Shown here in pieces: positions 44,239 through 54,046 of a stretch of DNA of 64,000 nucleotides. The position numbers were made by a program, and so were the translations under genes. Below the pieces are notes generated by a model. The model made no database searches. It saw only the letters and a list, made by a program, of their open reading frames with translations, and was not told the DNA's origin. The stretch lies in NCBI RefSeq assembly GCF_005938625.1, contig NZ_VCNJ01000001.1:1-64000 (forward strand), written 5' to 3'. The stretch's first letter is position 1. Each line of letters begins with the position of its first letter. This stretch comes from Pseudomonas fluorescens (GTDB lineage Bacteria; Pseudomonadota; Gammaproteobacteria; Pseudomonadales; Pseudomonadaceae).

Positions 44239-45261
44239 ATGTCCCGCACGATCCGTTTTCACAAGTTTGGTCCGGCCGAGGTGCTCAAATGCGAAGAGCA
44301 TGCGGCCGCTCAGCCAGGTCCTGGCGAAGTGCAGGTGCGTGTCGAGGCGATCGGCATCAGCTGGTATGACACCCTCTGGCGTCAGAATCTGGCCTCGTCT
44401 CAGGCTCGACTGCCTGCGGGTCTTGGTCACGAGATGGCCGGTGTGATCACCGCTGTCGGCGACGGTGTCGATGATCTGGCAGTGGGTGACAAGGTCGCCA
44501 GCTTTCCGGCCGAGAGTGCGAACGACTACCCGGTCTACGGCGAGTCGATCGTATTGCCACGTACCGCGCTGACCCGTTATCCGGATGTGCTCAGCCCGAT
44601 CGAAGCCAGCGTGCATTACACGCCGTTACTGATCGCCTACTTTGCCTACGCCGATCTGGCGCGGGTCAAACCGGGCCAGTTCGCCCTGGTCACTGACGCC
44701 AGTCATTGTGCCGGTCCATCGTTTGTCCAGTTGGGCAAGGCGATGGGCGTGCGGGTGATTGCCGCGACCAAGGAAGCCGAAGAACGTGAGTACCTGCTGT
44801 CCCTTGGTGCAGAAAAGGTAATCGTCACCGAAGAGGAAGATCTGTTGATGCGAATCAACAAGATCACCGACAACCGTGGTGTCGACGTGGTGTTCGACGG
44901 CCTCGGCGGTCCGCAGATGTCGTTGCTTGGCGATGTGCTGGCGCCGCGTGGCAGCCTGGTGTTGTACGGCTTGCAGGGCGGCAACCAGACGCCGTTCCCG
45001 GCTTGCGCAGCGTTCCAGAAGAACATCCAGTTCTTCGTGCACTGCATCGGCAACTTCACCGGCAAGCCTGAGCTGGGCATTACTCAGGATCACGTCGCCT
45101 TGCAGCGTGCCTTGCGTGACATCAACCAGTTGACCGCTGATCGCGTGTTGCTGCCGCTGAAGACGCGTGTATTCCCGTTCAACGAGTTCGTCGAAGCGCA
45201 TCGCTACATGGACGAATGCCCATGCCGCGAACGGGTCGCGCTGCAGGTCGAGCCGGCGTAA
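44239..45261 (+). CDS. mexS: Quinone oxidoreductase-like MDR protein
   Basis: This 340-residue medium-chain dehydrogenase/reductase has the N-terminal catalytic fold (RFHKFGPAEVLKCEEHAAAQ, GLGHEMAGVITAVGDGVDDL) and an NAD(P)-binding Rossmann half (VRVIAATKEAEEREYLLSLG, RGVDVVFDGLGG). In P. aeruginosa MexS lies divergent from mexT, and its loss raises mexEF-oprN expression, presumably because a reactive metabolite that activates MexT accumulates. The ATG at 44239 (MSRTIRFHKFG) with GAGG upstream is chosen over 44206. It is the divergent neighbour of mexT and ends at a hairpin terminator. Confidence 0.9.
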   Translation: MSRTIRFHKFGPAEVLKCEEHAAAQPGPGEVQVRVEAIGISWYDTLWRQNLASSQARLPAGLGHEMAGVITAVGDGVDDLAVGDKVASFPAESANDYPVYGESIVLPRTALTRYPDVLSPIEASVHYTPLLIAYFAYADLARVKPGQFALVTDASHCAGPSFVQLGKAMGVRVIAATKEAEEREYLLSLGAEKVIVTEEEDLLMRINKITDNRGVDVVFDGLGGPQMSLLGDVLAPRGSLVLYGLQGGNQTPFPACAAFQKNIQFFVHCIGNFTGKPELGITQDHVALQRALRDINQLTADRVLLPLKTRVFPFNEFVEAHRYMDECPCRERVALQVEPA

Positions 45262-45273
45262 GCCCTGTCATCA

Positions 45274-45295
45274 GAGTCCGTGGCCCCACGGACTC
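45274..45295 (+). terminator. Terminator after mexS
   Basis: GAGTCCGTGG (45274-45283) and CCACGGACTC (45286-45295) form a perfect 10-base-pair stem with a 2-base loop, 12 bases after the mexS stop. A short T-containing tail (TTGTGCGTTT) follows. Confidence 0.75.
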
Positions 45296-45810
45296 TTGTG
45301 CGTTTACTTCCCCTCCGGAAAAACAGAGCTCCCTGGCGCTATGCCCGGGGCCGTTCAGCAACTGAACTGGTTTTTGCTCTCCATCTGTATCTTCTAATCA
45401 CAATGTAAGCCCTGATAATTGAATGATTACTTTCATCTCAAGGAATGAGTCATGGCTGTGCATTCAATTTGTCCTGCGCGATATCAAACGAATAAATCGA
45501 TTGATCAAGCCAACTTTTGTTTAATTGTTGTAGGGCTATTCGGAAACCGCTTCTCTTTTTCTTGTGCTCACTTTCCGTGGGACGTTGTGGGAAGTTTCCT
45601 AGGATTGCGTTCGGGAAAAAATATCTCAACAATTACAGTGGCTTGGAGGCTGAGTTTGGCGGTTTAAGGGGGTTTGTCAGTTCAAGTGTTTCAAATAACT
45701 ACAAACTTGTAAGTGTTAGCATTCGAACGTCTATTACTTATTGATGAATTGTCGCCTGACTGGTTTTTCAGTTCGCGTGGCATGAAACTTTCGATACCGG
45801 GTAAATACCG
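45296..45810. other. A/T-rich stretch without a convincing gene
   Basis: This 515-base gap is visibly more A/T-rich than its surroundings. The best coding candidate is a 71-residue frame from ATG 45452 to 45667, which has AAGGA eight bases upstream, but its translation is Cys/Phe-rich and like nothing I know. The last 100 bases presumably hold the promoter of the 45811 gene. I see no repeat or RNA gene. Confidence 0.4.
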
Positions 45811-47277
45811 ATGAGCACGATCCATGATCAGGCAATGAACTATGTCTACCAGCAAGTATTGCAACGTTTGCTGAGTTTCTTCTCTCGCGCAGAACGCACG
45901 GCGCTGCAGTTGCTGATCCAGCGACTGGCGGTGGCTGCCGGCGGTATGGAGAGCATTGGTCATTTCAAGGTACTGGTGAACCAGTCAGGGTCGCGCGACA
46001 GTTGTTATACGCTGGCATTGTTACGGGCCGCCCAGCTGACCATCGCTGGCCGTTCGCCCGCGACCTTTCAATTGCGGGTCGCCAACCTGCGCTGGAACGG
46101 CAGCAGCCAGGTGTCGCTGCAAAACATGCATCGCAGCTATAGCGCACTGTTTCTGTATGACGATCCTCGGGTCGAACTGGTGATGGTGGATCACCGCGAG
46201 GTTCTGCCGTTTGACCATCAGGCACCTATTGGCGAGGCGGGGCGTGAGGCGAACCGCATCAATCTGCTGTTGATCGGGCATCGTCGAACCTGGAACGAAC
46301 CGCTCGAGCTATGGGATGACGCTTATCTGGCCACGGCCGAGTTCTACGGGCAGGTTGCCCGCTGGAACAATGGCGTCGATGCGATGATCGGCAGTGAGTC
46401 TACGCGCCGTCAGAAGCACTTCCTCGACGGATTGGGTCGCGCCGTACAGAAAGCCACGATCGCCGGACCGCAAGTGAGCACTGTCGGCTTTGACATGCTG
46501 TTCCCGCTGCTCGATGGGCTCGGTGGCGATTATTACCGCGAGTTTTACCCCGAGGAGGAGCGGGTAGCCTGGCGTCCCGAAGGTCAATTCGAGGCGTGTC
46601 GGCGCACCAGTTTTGTCAGTATCAACGACATGATTGTCGGCAAGCTCGAAGAGCGCTGGCCTTTGCTGAGTGATTTTCTGGGTTTTCAAGCGGATGACCT
46701 GACGCTATATCAAGGTGATGACGAACACGTCGAGCCTTTGGTAGCCGCGCATCTTCGAGGCATGCAGGCTCAGTTTATCGAGGGGCGGACCTATGTGGCC
46801 GGCGTCAGCGAATACCTGAAAGACAGCTTGATCGCCATGCGCCAAAAACAGGTCCCGGAACCCGTTTGCGAACAGTTGCTGGCGAGCTTCGGCAATCTGC
46901 AGGAGCCCGAGCAACTGCGCATGCAGGCGGAAAGCACTCTGCTGGCCAATTTTGAACTGAATGAAATTCAGCTCACGTGCCTGTTGTTTTCACCGTTCAT
47001 TAATGCGGGTGCCGGGCTCGAGCGCTTCCTGCGCAATTGTCATCCCGGCATGCTGGTGGCGTTGCCGGAGCTGCATCGGGCCATGCAGGGCCTGCATGCG
47101 CCGGAACAGGTCATGAAATGGATGACGGATGTCAGTGGGCTGCCGGTCAGGTTGATTGTGCGTCTGTATGCAATGGGGCCTGTTTGCATGTCTGCACCCG
47201 ACGAAGCGGCAGCGCAGAGCCACGACGAGGATGACGCGGTAGCCAAACCTTCCGCCGATCGATCGGCGGAAGGCTGA
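45811..47277 (+). CDS. Unrecognised 488-residue protein
   Basis: I do not recognise this protein. It has no signal peptide and no membrane helix. It reads as a soluble, mostly helical protein with a beta-containing segment at about 75-170 (FQLRVANLRWNGSSQVSLQN, LFLYDDPRVELVMVDHREVL) and a low-complexity acidic tail (DEAAAQSHDEDDAVAKPSAD). Conserved-looking points are WRPEGQFEACRRTSFVSIND and ELNEIQLTCLLFSPFINAG. Only 49 bases separate it from a MocR-type regulator on the same strand, so the two may be co-transcribed. It follows an A/T-rich gap. Confidence 0.8.
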   Translation: MSTIHDQAMNYVYQQVLQRLLSFFSRAERTALQLLIQRLAVAAGGMESIGHFKVLVNQSGSRDSCYTLALLRAAQLTIAGRSPATFQLRVANLRWNGSSQVSLQNMHRSYSALFLYDDPRVELVMVDHREVLPFDHQAPIGEAGREANRINLLLIGHRRTWNEPLELWDDAYLATAEFYGQVARWNNGVDAMIGSESTRRQKHFLDGLGRAVQKATIAGPQVSTVGFDMLFPLLDGLGGDYYREFYPEEERVAWRPEGQFEACRRTSFVSINDMIVGKLEERWPLLSDFLGFQADDLTLYQGDDEHVEPLVAAHLRGMQAQFIEGRTYVAGVSEYLKDSLIAMRQKQVPEPVCEQLLASFGNLQEPEQLRMQAESTLLANFELNEIQLTCLLFSPFINAGAGLERFLRNCHPGMLVALPELHRAMQGLHAPEQVMKWMTDVSGLPVRLIVRLYAMGPVCMSAPDEAAAQSHDEDDAVAKPSADRSAEG

Positions 47278-47326
47278 TCGTGATCCGCGAGCCTGGAAAT
47301 GAAGGCATGCCCATGGATGCCGGTTC

Positions 47327-48727
47327 GTGAAAGCGTCGAGGGAGAACGACTTCGTTTATCAGGCGGTTTATCGATATCTGACGCTGCTGATAGAGGAGGC
47401 CGGGAGTAGCTCGGCGGTGCGTCTGCCCTCTCTGCGACAATTGGCGGATCGGCTCAATGTGTCGATCTCGACTGTCCAGTACGCGTATTCGCTTCTGGAA
47501 AAGGAAGGCCGGGTCTATTCGATTGCCAAATCCGGGTACTACGCGCAAGCGCTACATGTGATGGACTCACCCGACAGTGGCAGTGATTTGCTGGAAACCG
47601 TTTACGTCAATGCCAGGCGCTGGGGCATGTGTGTGCTGAGTGCCGATGAGCCGGCCTCACTGCAACCGCTGGACAGTCCATTACTGATGCTGGAGCGGGA
47701 GCTGCTGCGTCAATATCCGCGCCAGCCGCAAGCGCTGGTACAACCCTGGGGAGAGCTGGAGCTGCGCACCGTATTGGCCGCACGCTATACCTCGTCCACG
47801 GCCAATTACTGGCGGGCGGATGACGTCTATATCGGCGCAGATCTGCGCGGTGTACTGGAAATTCTGATTTCCGTGCTTGAGCTGCGTCGGGCCACTGTGG
47901 TTGTTGAATCGCCCTGTGACTGGGTGATTTTACGTCTGCTGGAAGCCGCCGAGGTACGCGTTATCGAGTTGCCGTTGCTCGCTGGTGGCGTGATTGATTT
48001 GCAGCGGCTGGAGTCGGTGCTCAAAAATGAGCCGGTGCGTTTGATGCTGTTGTCGTCAGTGCTGAGCATGCCCAGGGGCAGCCATCTGCCGCTGAGTAAC
48101 CAGCAGGCCGTCGCGCATTTGCTCGGGTGTCATGGCACCTGGGTGCTGGAAAACGACTGTTACAGCGAGCTTCATGAAAGCGCTGATGCCCAACGGTTGC
48201 GCGACTGGCTTGATCCTGACCGTTTGCTGGTGTTTTCCACGTTCGAAAAATTCATCGGGGCCGAGGCGCCTTTTGGCATTTTGCTCTCACGTCATTGGCG
48301 CAATGAGTTGCAGCGGCAATTCCTGTTACGCGCGTTTCGCTTGTCGCCGATCCGCCAGAAGGCCGTTGCCAGGCTGCTTGGAGGAGGGCGGCTGGATCAG
48401 CATTTGCTGGTACTGAGACGGATGCTCAGGGAGCGTCGCACGCAATTGATCGAGTTGTTGCGAGAGCGTCTTGGCGATGCGCTGCAGATTGTCGAACCGC
48501 AAGGTGGCGCGACGATTTGGGTACGTTCTCTGCGCCCGGTGAACATGGCACAGGTGTTCCAGCGCCTGCTCAGACAGCAAATCATCATTGCACCGGGCGA
48601 ATTGTTCAGCCTGCAAGGCCTGCATGCGCACCATCTGCGGTTGAGCCCGCTGAACCATGGCGACCATGACCTGGCCAGCGTCGTCGGACTGCTGGGCGAC
48701 GCCCTGCGTCTGGCGCCTGCTGAATAA
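47327..48727 (+). CDS. MocR-type transcriptional regulator (GntR HTH plus aminotransferase domain)
   Basis: This 466-residue protein joins an N-terminal GntR winged helix (about 1-75: LPSLRQLADRLNVSISTVQY, LLEKEGRVY) to a fold-type I aminotransferase domain. The expected pyridoxal-phosphate lysine is Lys308 in VFSTFEKFIGAEAPFG, and ENDCYSELH resembles the cofactor-contact loop. MocR proteins use PLP to sense an amine or amino acid and usually regulate a neighbour. The start is a GTG at 47327. The obvious neighbour is the unrecognised gene upstream; no amino-acid gene is adjacent, so the ligand is unknown. Confidence 0.85.
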   Translation: MKASRENDFVYQAVYRYLTLLIEEAGSSSAVRLPSLRQLADRLNVSISTVQYAYSLLEKEGRVYSIAKSGYYAQALHVMDSPDSGSDLLETVYVNARRWGMCVLSADEPASLQPLDSPLLMLERELLRQYPRQPQALVQPWGELELRTVLAARYTSSTANYWRADDVYIGADLRGVLEILISVLELRRATVVVESPCDWVILRLLEAAEVRVIELPLLAGGVIDLQRLESVLKNEPVRLMLLSSVLSMPRGSHLPLSNQQAVAHLLGCHGTWVLENDCYSELHESADAQRLRDWLDPDRLLVFSTFEKFIGAEAPFGILLSRHWRNELQRQFLLRAFRLSPIRQKAVARLLGGGRLDQHLLVLRRMLRERRTQLIELLRERLGDALQIVEPQGGATIWVRSLRPVNMAQVFQRLLRQQIIIAPGELFSLQGLHAHHLRLSPLNHGDHDLASVVGLLGDALRLAPAE

Positions 48728-48832
48728 CGTTAAAAAACATCGGGAGCGTCCCGGATAGATCCCATCGCACTGCGGTCAAACAGCCAGTAAACTGCGCTCT
48801 ATTCCTGAACCACTCTATTTCAGAGGTTTTGC

Positions 48833-50479
48833 ATGACACTCAGTCCTTTTGCGGGCAAACCGGCACCGGCAGAATTGTTGGTCGATATCCCGCGACTGGT
48901 AACGGCTTACTACACCGGACAGCCCGACGCCTCGATTTCCACTCAGCGTGTGGCATTCGGTACATCCGGACACCGGGGCAGCTCGTTCGACTTGAGTTTC
49001 AACGAGTGGCACGTTCTGGCCATCAGCCAGGCGATCTGCCTGTACCGCGAAGCCCAAGGCATCACCGGGCCGCTGTTTGTCGGCATCGACACCCACGCAC
49101 TGTCGACCCCGGCCGGGGCCAGTGCGCTGGAAGTTCTGGCCGCCAACGGTGTGATGGTGATGATCGCCGAAGGTGATGAGTACACGCCGACACCGGCCAT
49201 TTCCCACGCGATTCTCTGCTACAACCGAGGCCGTACCTCGGGCCTGGCGGACGGCATCGTTATCACGCCGTCGCACAACCCGCCACAAAGCGGTGGTTAC
49301 AAATACAACCCCACCAACGGCGGGCCGGCTGACACCCACATCACCAAGTGGATCGAAGCCAAGGCCAATGAGCTGCTGGCCGCCAAACTGGCCGGTGTGA
49401 AACGCATCAGCTACGAGCAAGCGCTCAAGGCCAGCACGACGCATCGCCACGACTATCTGAACACCTACGTTGCCGACCTGATCAACGTGATCGACTTCGA
49501 TGCCATCCGTGACGCCAAACTGCGTCTGGGCGTTGATCCGCTGGGTGGAGCAGGGGTGCGCTACTGGTCGGCGATTGCCGAGCATTACCGTCTGGACCTG
49601 CAAGTGGTCAACAAGGAAGTCGACGCGACGTTCCGTTTCATGACTGTCGACTGGGATGGCCAGATTCGCATGGACCCGTCGTCCAGCCACGCGATGCAGG
49701 GCCTGATTGGCCTGAAAGAGCGTTTCGACGTTGCCTTCGCTTGCGACCCGGATCACGACCGTCACGGCATCGTGACGCCGTCCGGTGGTTTGCTTGCGCC
49801 GAACAACTATCTGGCCGTTTCGATCGATTACCTGTTCCAGAATCGCCCACAGTGGCGCGCGGATGCTGGCGTGGGTAAAACCGTGGTCAGCAGCGGTCTG
49901 ATCGATCGCGTGGCCAAACGCTTGGGGCGTCGTCTGTACGAAGTTCCGGTCGGTTTCAAATGGTTCGCCGACGGCCTGTTCGACGGCTCGCTGGGTTTCG
50001 GTGGTGAAGAGAGCGCCGGCGCATCGTTCCTGCGCAAGGACGGTGGCGTCTGGAGCACCGACAAGGACGGTTTGATCCCGGCCTTGCTCGCCGCCGAAAT
50101 GACCGCGCGCACCGGTCGCGACCCGAGTCAGGCCTACAAGGCATTGACCGATGAGTTGGGCGAACCGTTCTCGGTCCGTGTCGATGCCAAGGCCAATCCG
50201 GAGCAGAAAGCGCTGCTGAGCAAGTTGTCGCCTGCGCAGGTGACTTCGACCGAACTGGCCGGTGAGAAAATCCAGAGCATTCTCAGCCATGCACCGGGCA
50301 ACGATCAGGCGATTGGTGGCCTGAAAGTGATGACTGAAAACGGTTGGTTCGCCGCGCGTCCGTCGGGCACCGAAGACATCTACAAGATCTACGCCGAAAG
50401 CTTCATCAGTGACGACCATCTGAAGCAATTGGTTGTTGAAGCGCAGACACTGGTGGATGGCGCCATCTCCAGCAAGTGA
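48833..50479 (+). CDS. pgm: Phosphoglucomutase (alpha-D-glucose phosphate-specific)
   Basis: This 548-residue enzyme interconverts glucose 1-phosphate and glucose 6-phosphate, feeding glycogen, trehalose and surface polysaccharide synthesis. The phosphoserine is Ser147 in ITPSHNPP. A metal-binding loop follows (DPDHDRHG), then the sugar-binding [10 protein letters not shown] and the phosphate-binding [13 protein letters not shown] near the C-terminus. Length and order match bacterial Pgm. It is single, with a strong terminator after it shared with the convergent pirin gene. Confidence 0.96.
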   Translation: MTLSPFAGKPAPAELLVDIPRLVTAYYTGQPDASISTQRVAFGTSGHRGSSFDLSFNEWHVLAISQAICLYREAQGITGPLFVGIDTHALSTPAGASALEVLAANGVMVMIAEGDEYTPTPAISHAILCYNRGRTSGLADGIVITPSHNPPQSGGYKYNPTNGGPADTHITKWIEAKANELLAAKLAGVKRISYEQALKASTTHRHDYLNTYVADLINVIDFDAIRDAKLRLGVDPLGGAGVRYWSAIAEHYRLDLQVVNKEVDATFRFMTVDWDGQIRMDPSSSHAMQGLIGLKERFDVAFACDPDHDRHGIVTPSGGLLAPNNYLAVSIDYLFQNRPQWRADAGVGKTVVSSGLIDRVAKRLGRRLYEVPVGFKWFADGLFDGSLGFGGEESAGASFLRKDGGVWSTDKDGLIPALLAAEMTARTGRDPSQAYKALTDELGEPFSVRVDAKANPEQKALLSKLSPAQVTSTELAGEKIQSILSHAPGNDQAIGGLKVMTENGWFAARPSGTEDIYKIYAESFISDDHLKQLVVEAQTLVDGAISSK

Positions 50480-50494
50480 TGCTCGCAAGCGCAT

Positions 50495-50528
50495 GAAAAA
50501 AGGGGCAACCGTGATGGTCGCCCCTTTT
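50495..50528. terminator. Bidirectional terminator between pgm and pirin gene
   Basis: A stem GGGGCAACC/GGTCGCCCC (one A-C mismatch) with loop GTGAT is preceded by an A-run and followed by seven T's (50525 onward). It lies about 20 bases after pgm and 20 bases after the end of the convergent pirin gene, so it serves both. Confidence 0.88.
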
Positions 50529-50548
50529 TTTGCCTGCCCTTCAGGCAA

Positions 50549-51244
50549 TCAAGCCAAATCCACCAGGACGATTTCACTGTCCTCAATGGCCGTGACGCTC
50601 AGCACGCGCTCATGTGCTACCGCCACACCGTCCCGAGCTTGTGCGCGCAAGCCGTTGACTTCAATCACGCCAGTGCTTGGAACAAGATACGCGCGACGGC
50701 CTTCATCCAGATGATATTCGGCAGTTTCACCCGCCTTGAGGTTGGCCGCGACCAATCGCGCATCAGCGCGAATCCGCAGGCTCTGGTCATCGCCATCCTT
50801 GCCACTGGCCAAGGTGACAAAGCCTTCGCGCTGGCCTTTCGGAAACGGTTTTGCGCCCCACGATGGCGGTGCGCCGGTTTCCGTCGGCAGAATCCAGATC
50901 TGGAAGATCTTGGTGTCTTTCGCTTCCAGGTTGTATTCGCTGTGAGCGATGCCGGTGCCGGCGCTCATCACTTGCACATCACCAGCTTCGGTGCGGCCCT
51001 TGTTGCCGAGGTTGTCCTGGTGAGTAATCGCACCTTCACGGACATAGGTGATGATTTCCATATCGCGATGCGGGTGCTGCGGGAACCCGGTGCCCGCCGC
51101 GATCACGTCATCGTTCCACACCCGCAGGTTGCCCCAGCTCATGCGCTGCGGGTCGTAGTACTCGGCGAACGAAAAGTGGTGATGGGCATCCAGCCAGCCG
51201 TGATGGGCGCCGCCCAGCGAGCTGAAAGGTCTGAGTTCAAGCAT
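50549..51244 (-). CDS. Pirin-family protein
   Basis: This 231-residue bicupin shows the pirin signature: HHHFSFAEYYDP at the start of the first cupin, then the metal ligands in FPQHPHRDMEIITYVREGAITH, and SEYNLEAKDTKIFQIWI. Bacterial pirins include quercetin dioxygenases and redox sensors; the function of this one is not evident. The ATG at 51244 has an excellent GAGGAG ribosome-binding site and is chosen over 51301. Confidence 0.92.
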   Translation of the reverse strand: MLELRPFSSLGGAHHGWLDAHHHFSFAEYYDPQRMSWGNLRVWNDDVIAAGTGFPQHPHRDMEIITYVREGAITHQDNLGNKGRTEAGDVQVMSAGTGIAHSEYNLEAKDTKIFQIWILPTETGAPPSWGAKPFPKGQREGFVTLASGKDGDDQSLRIRADARLVAANLKAGETAEYHLDEGRRAYLVPSTGVIEVNGLRAQARDGVAVAHERVLSVTAIEDSEIVLVDLA

Positions 51245-51522
51245 GATCGTCTCCTCAAAAGGTTCGTCGTGGGGCGTGAATGGCGACACCCGACGCGACA
51301 CCGGTGGTTTATGACGGCCATCATCTATCAGTTAATAATCGATAAAAAGCGTAAAAACTGCGGCGTTATGATCGATATTTCAGATAGGAAAACAGCTCGA
51401 AAGCGTCTCATCTCACCTTCAGTTCATCGCCTAAACCGATGACCTGTAAGCATTTCGCTAGAACTGAGCGGCAAATACAGACACCATAGCCGCAACAGCC
51501 TTACACACTGGAGCCCCTCAGC

Positions 51523-53997
51523 GTGGCGCAACACACCCCCGATCTTCCTCCCGAACTTCGCCCCTTGGCCGAGATGCCCTGGTTCAAACGCCTGGCGGCG
51601 CGCTTCTTCGGCCATGGTTTGACGCGTCTGCGCGCGCAGCACCGTGCATCGTGGTTGCACGGTCAGGCCGACGGCTTCCGAAGCGGCCACACCGCTGGCG
51701 TCGAATATGGCTTTAAGGAAGGCAAGCTTGAGGGGCTGGAAGAAGGCCGGCAGGTGTTGCTGATCCGTGACAGCCGCAACACTGAGCATCGCCCGCCGAG
51801 CGTTGATAATCATCTGTTCGACGATTGGCGCCTGCCACTGACGGCCGAGCTGAAAAAGCGCATGAAGGCTGATGTCGCGCGCTTATTGCCTGAGTACGCT
51901 CAGCCAAGTGCTGCACAATGGAAAATGATTTTCAGTGAAACGCCCTCGACATCTGTGGTCGCCGGCGCTGGCGCGGGCAAATCCACCACGCTGGTGCTGC
52001 GCATCCTCTTGCTCAACCACTATCTGGGCTTTGAGCTGGACTCGATGACCGTGGTGACCTTCACCCGCGAGTCGCGCAAGGATTTCATTAATAAGCTGAT
52101 CGAGCTGTTCGGACTCTGGGGCCAGACGCTGAATCTGCGCCAGGCTCGGGAACTGGTGCGTACCTTCCACTCGCGCATTCTGCCGATGGTGCGCAGCTTG
52201 CCGGGTTTCGAGCGCTTGCAGGCCTTTGAAAACCTCAGCCATCGAGCGCAAGGTGCTGACGAGGAGGTCGACAGTAATCCGTTCGATCTGCGCATCAACG
52301 ATGCACAACGCCAGCAACTCAACGCCTGCTATCACCGCTTGTTCAGCCAGGACGAGCGTTTCCGCCAATTGATTCAGCCATTGTCTCGCGCCGGTTTGCA
52401 GCTCAAGGAACTGGAGCGTGATCACCCGGACGTGCAGAAGCGCGTAGCGGTAACGCAGTTGGCCTCCCAGCGCGACGAAGAGCTGTGCGATGCCATCGAA
52501 GATCTGTGGTTCCGCGCTGGCGCCTGGCCGATCAAGGGCATCGAGCCGAACCGGCAGAGTTTCGATATCAACGGGGCAAAATTCCATTGCCATGGCTACA
52601 TTCCGAGCCTGGATGCATGGGTGGTGCTCGGCTTCGATCCGCGGGAAAACCCGCAAACGAGCCGGCCAAATGCCAAGCTCAGCGTACGCGCAGAATGGGC
52701 GGTGAAGCGAACCCTGTTTCAAGCTTTCTGTCGTAAGCCCTTGATTTGGTTGGATAGTTACGAGTCATCAAAGCGCGTTCTGGCGACGCTGGCCGGCGAT
52801 GCCAGCGCCGGTCCCGGTTTCGATTACAAGGTCAAGGGCGAGCTGGCTTCCGCGCCGATGCTCGACTGTTTTGTTGCGGCGGCCGGTTTCATCGAAAACC
52901 TCGGCCTGGACGTGCCTGACGCGGTCGCTCGCATGAGTTTTGCCAAGGACGACCCCGACCGGTTTTTCTTTGAGGCCCTGAGTCTGTTCTGGCGGGCATT
53001 TGAAGATCATCTACTGGATCAAAAGCCGCCGGTCATGACCTACAACCGCATGTTCGCGCTGTTCAGCGAGCACTCGCCGGAAAACCTCAAGCTATTAAGC
53101 GATGAGTTGCTACGGCCGCTGTCGCACCTGATGATCGATGAGTTTCAGGACGTATCGCCACAGATCGTCTCGTGGATACGCGCGAGCCTCAGCGAAATCC
53201 GCAGCCGCGGCCCGGCCATGCATGTCGGGCGGGGCGCGCAGCGTTCATCTTTGCTGTGCGTCGGCGATGACTGGCAGTCGATTTACGGTTGGCGGGGCAG
53301 TTCGCCGAGTTACTTCATGGCGTTCGACAAGGAGTTCCCGTCGCCGAGCACCACGCGGGTGATGCTCAGTGACAACTATCGCAGTCACCAGCACATCATC
53401 GATGCCGCTGAGCATATCGTCCGCGCTGCGCCAGCGATCGCCGGCAAAAAAGCCAAGGCCAGCGGTGCGCCCAAGCCGCTGCAGCCAGTCAATGTGCTGG
53501 AGCGCGACGATCAGGCCTTGGGGCAACGCCTCGCCGAGCACTACCGCCAAGGTCATTCGATCTTGATGCTTTATCGAAAAAGTAGCGATAAGTCATTGAT
53601 TGAAGAGCATATTCAGTCTGTAGTTAATGTTGATTCGAGCTTGCCATACGAGGCGCGGCGCCTGAAACAACTGACCTACCACAGCGCCAAAGGCCTGCAG
53701 GCAGATGCAGTGTTTTTGCTCGGTGATTGCCAGCACCTGACCAGTTCGCCTTACAAGAACCAGGTCTATCGCATGGCAGGTTTGGGTAAAACGGGTGACA
53801 GCGAACCGTACGACACGGCGCAAAAAGACGAGATCCTGCGCCTGGCGTATGTCGGCATCACGCGTGCGGTCAGCCATTGCTACTGGTACGTCGAACCGCA
53901 GGAGGCGCAAGCCGTGAACATGCCACGGGCATCTGACCGGGTGGCCAAGGGCAAGCCGTTCTTCGTTGATCACCGCGTCACCAAACAACCCGCATAG
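51523..53997 (+). CDS. UvrD/Rep-type superfamily 1 helicase
   Basis: This 824-residue protein is an SF1A DNA helicase. Walker A is AGAGAGKST (Lys153), motif II is IDEFQDVSP, motif III is GDDWQSIYGWRGS, and motif IV/V regions include LSDNYRSHQHII and YHSAKGLQADAVFLLG; the last box is LAYVGITRAVSH. The roughly 140-residue N-terminal region before the Walker motif and the order of parts resemble DNA helicase IV (HelD). It starts at GTG 51523. It stands alone between a pirin gene and a terminator. Repair or recombination is the likely role. Confidence 0.88.
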   Translation: MAQHTPDLPPELRPLAEMPWFKRLAARFFGHGLTRLRAQHRASWLHGQADGFRSGHTAGVEYGFKEGKLEGLEEGRQVLLIRDSRNTEHRPPSVDNHLFDDWRLPLTAELKKRMKADVARLLPEYAQPSAAQWKMIFSETPSTSVVAGAGAGKSTTLVLRILLLNHYLGFELDSMTVVTFTRESRKDFINKLIELFGLWGQTLNLRQARELVRTFHSRILPMVRSLPGFERLQAFENLSHRAQGADEEVDSNPFDLRINDAQRQQLNACYHRLFSQDERFRQLIQPLSRAGLQLKELERDHPDVQKRVAVTQLASQRDEELCDAIEDLWFRAGAWPIKGIEPNRQSFDINGAKFHCHGYIPSLDAWVVLGFDPRENPQTSRPNAKLSVRAEWAVKRTLFQAFCRKPLIWLDSYESSKRVLATLAGDASAGPGFDYKVKGELASAPMLDCFVAAAGFIENLGLDVPDAVARMSFAKDDPDRFFFEALSLFWRAFEDHLLDQKPPVMTYNRMFALFSEHSPENLKLLSDELLRPLSHLMIDEFQDVSPQIVSWIRASLSEIRSRGPAMHVGRGAQRSSLLCVGDDWQSIYGWRGSSPSYFMAFDKEFPSPSTTRVMLSDNYRSHQHIIDAAEHIVRAAPAIAGKKAKASGAPKPLQPVNVLERDDQALGQRLAEHYRQGHSILMLYRKSSDKSLIEEHIQSVVNVDSSLPYEARRLKQLTYHSAKGLQADAVFLLGDCQHLTSSPYKNQVYRMAGLGKTGDSEPYDTAQKDEILRLAYVGITRAVSHCYWYVEPQEAQAVNMPRASDRVAKGKPFFVDHRVTKQPA

Positions 53998-54001
53998 GCA
54001 C

Positions 54002-54031
54002 AAAAAAGCCCACAGAGATGTGGGCTTTTTG
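54002..54031. terminator. Bidirectional terminator
   Basis: AAAAAAGCCCACA, loop GAGA, TGTGGGCTTTTT: an 8-base-pair stem with A/T tails on both sides. It lies just after the helicase gene and 16 bases beyond the end of the convergent DUF1652 gene. Confidence 0.88.
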
Positions 54032-54046
54032 TTTTAAATCATAAGC

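Noticed and set aside
48815..50548. A minus-strand frame of about 577 codons opposite pgm
   Set aside because: Pgm is intact with all active-site motifs, and the antisense translation resembles no protein family.
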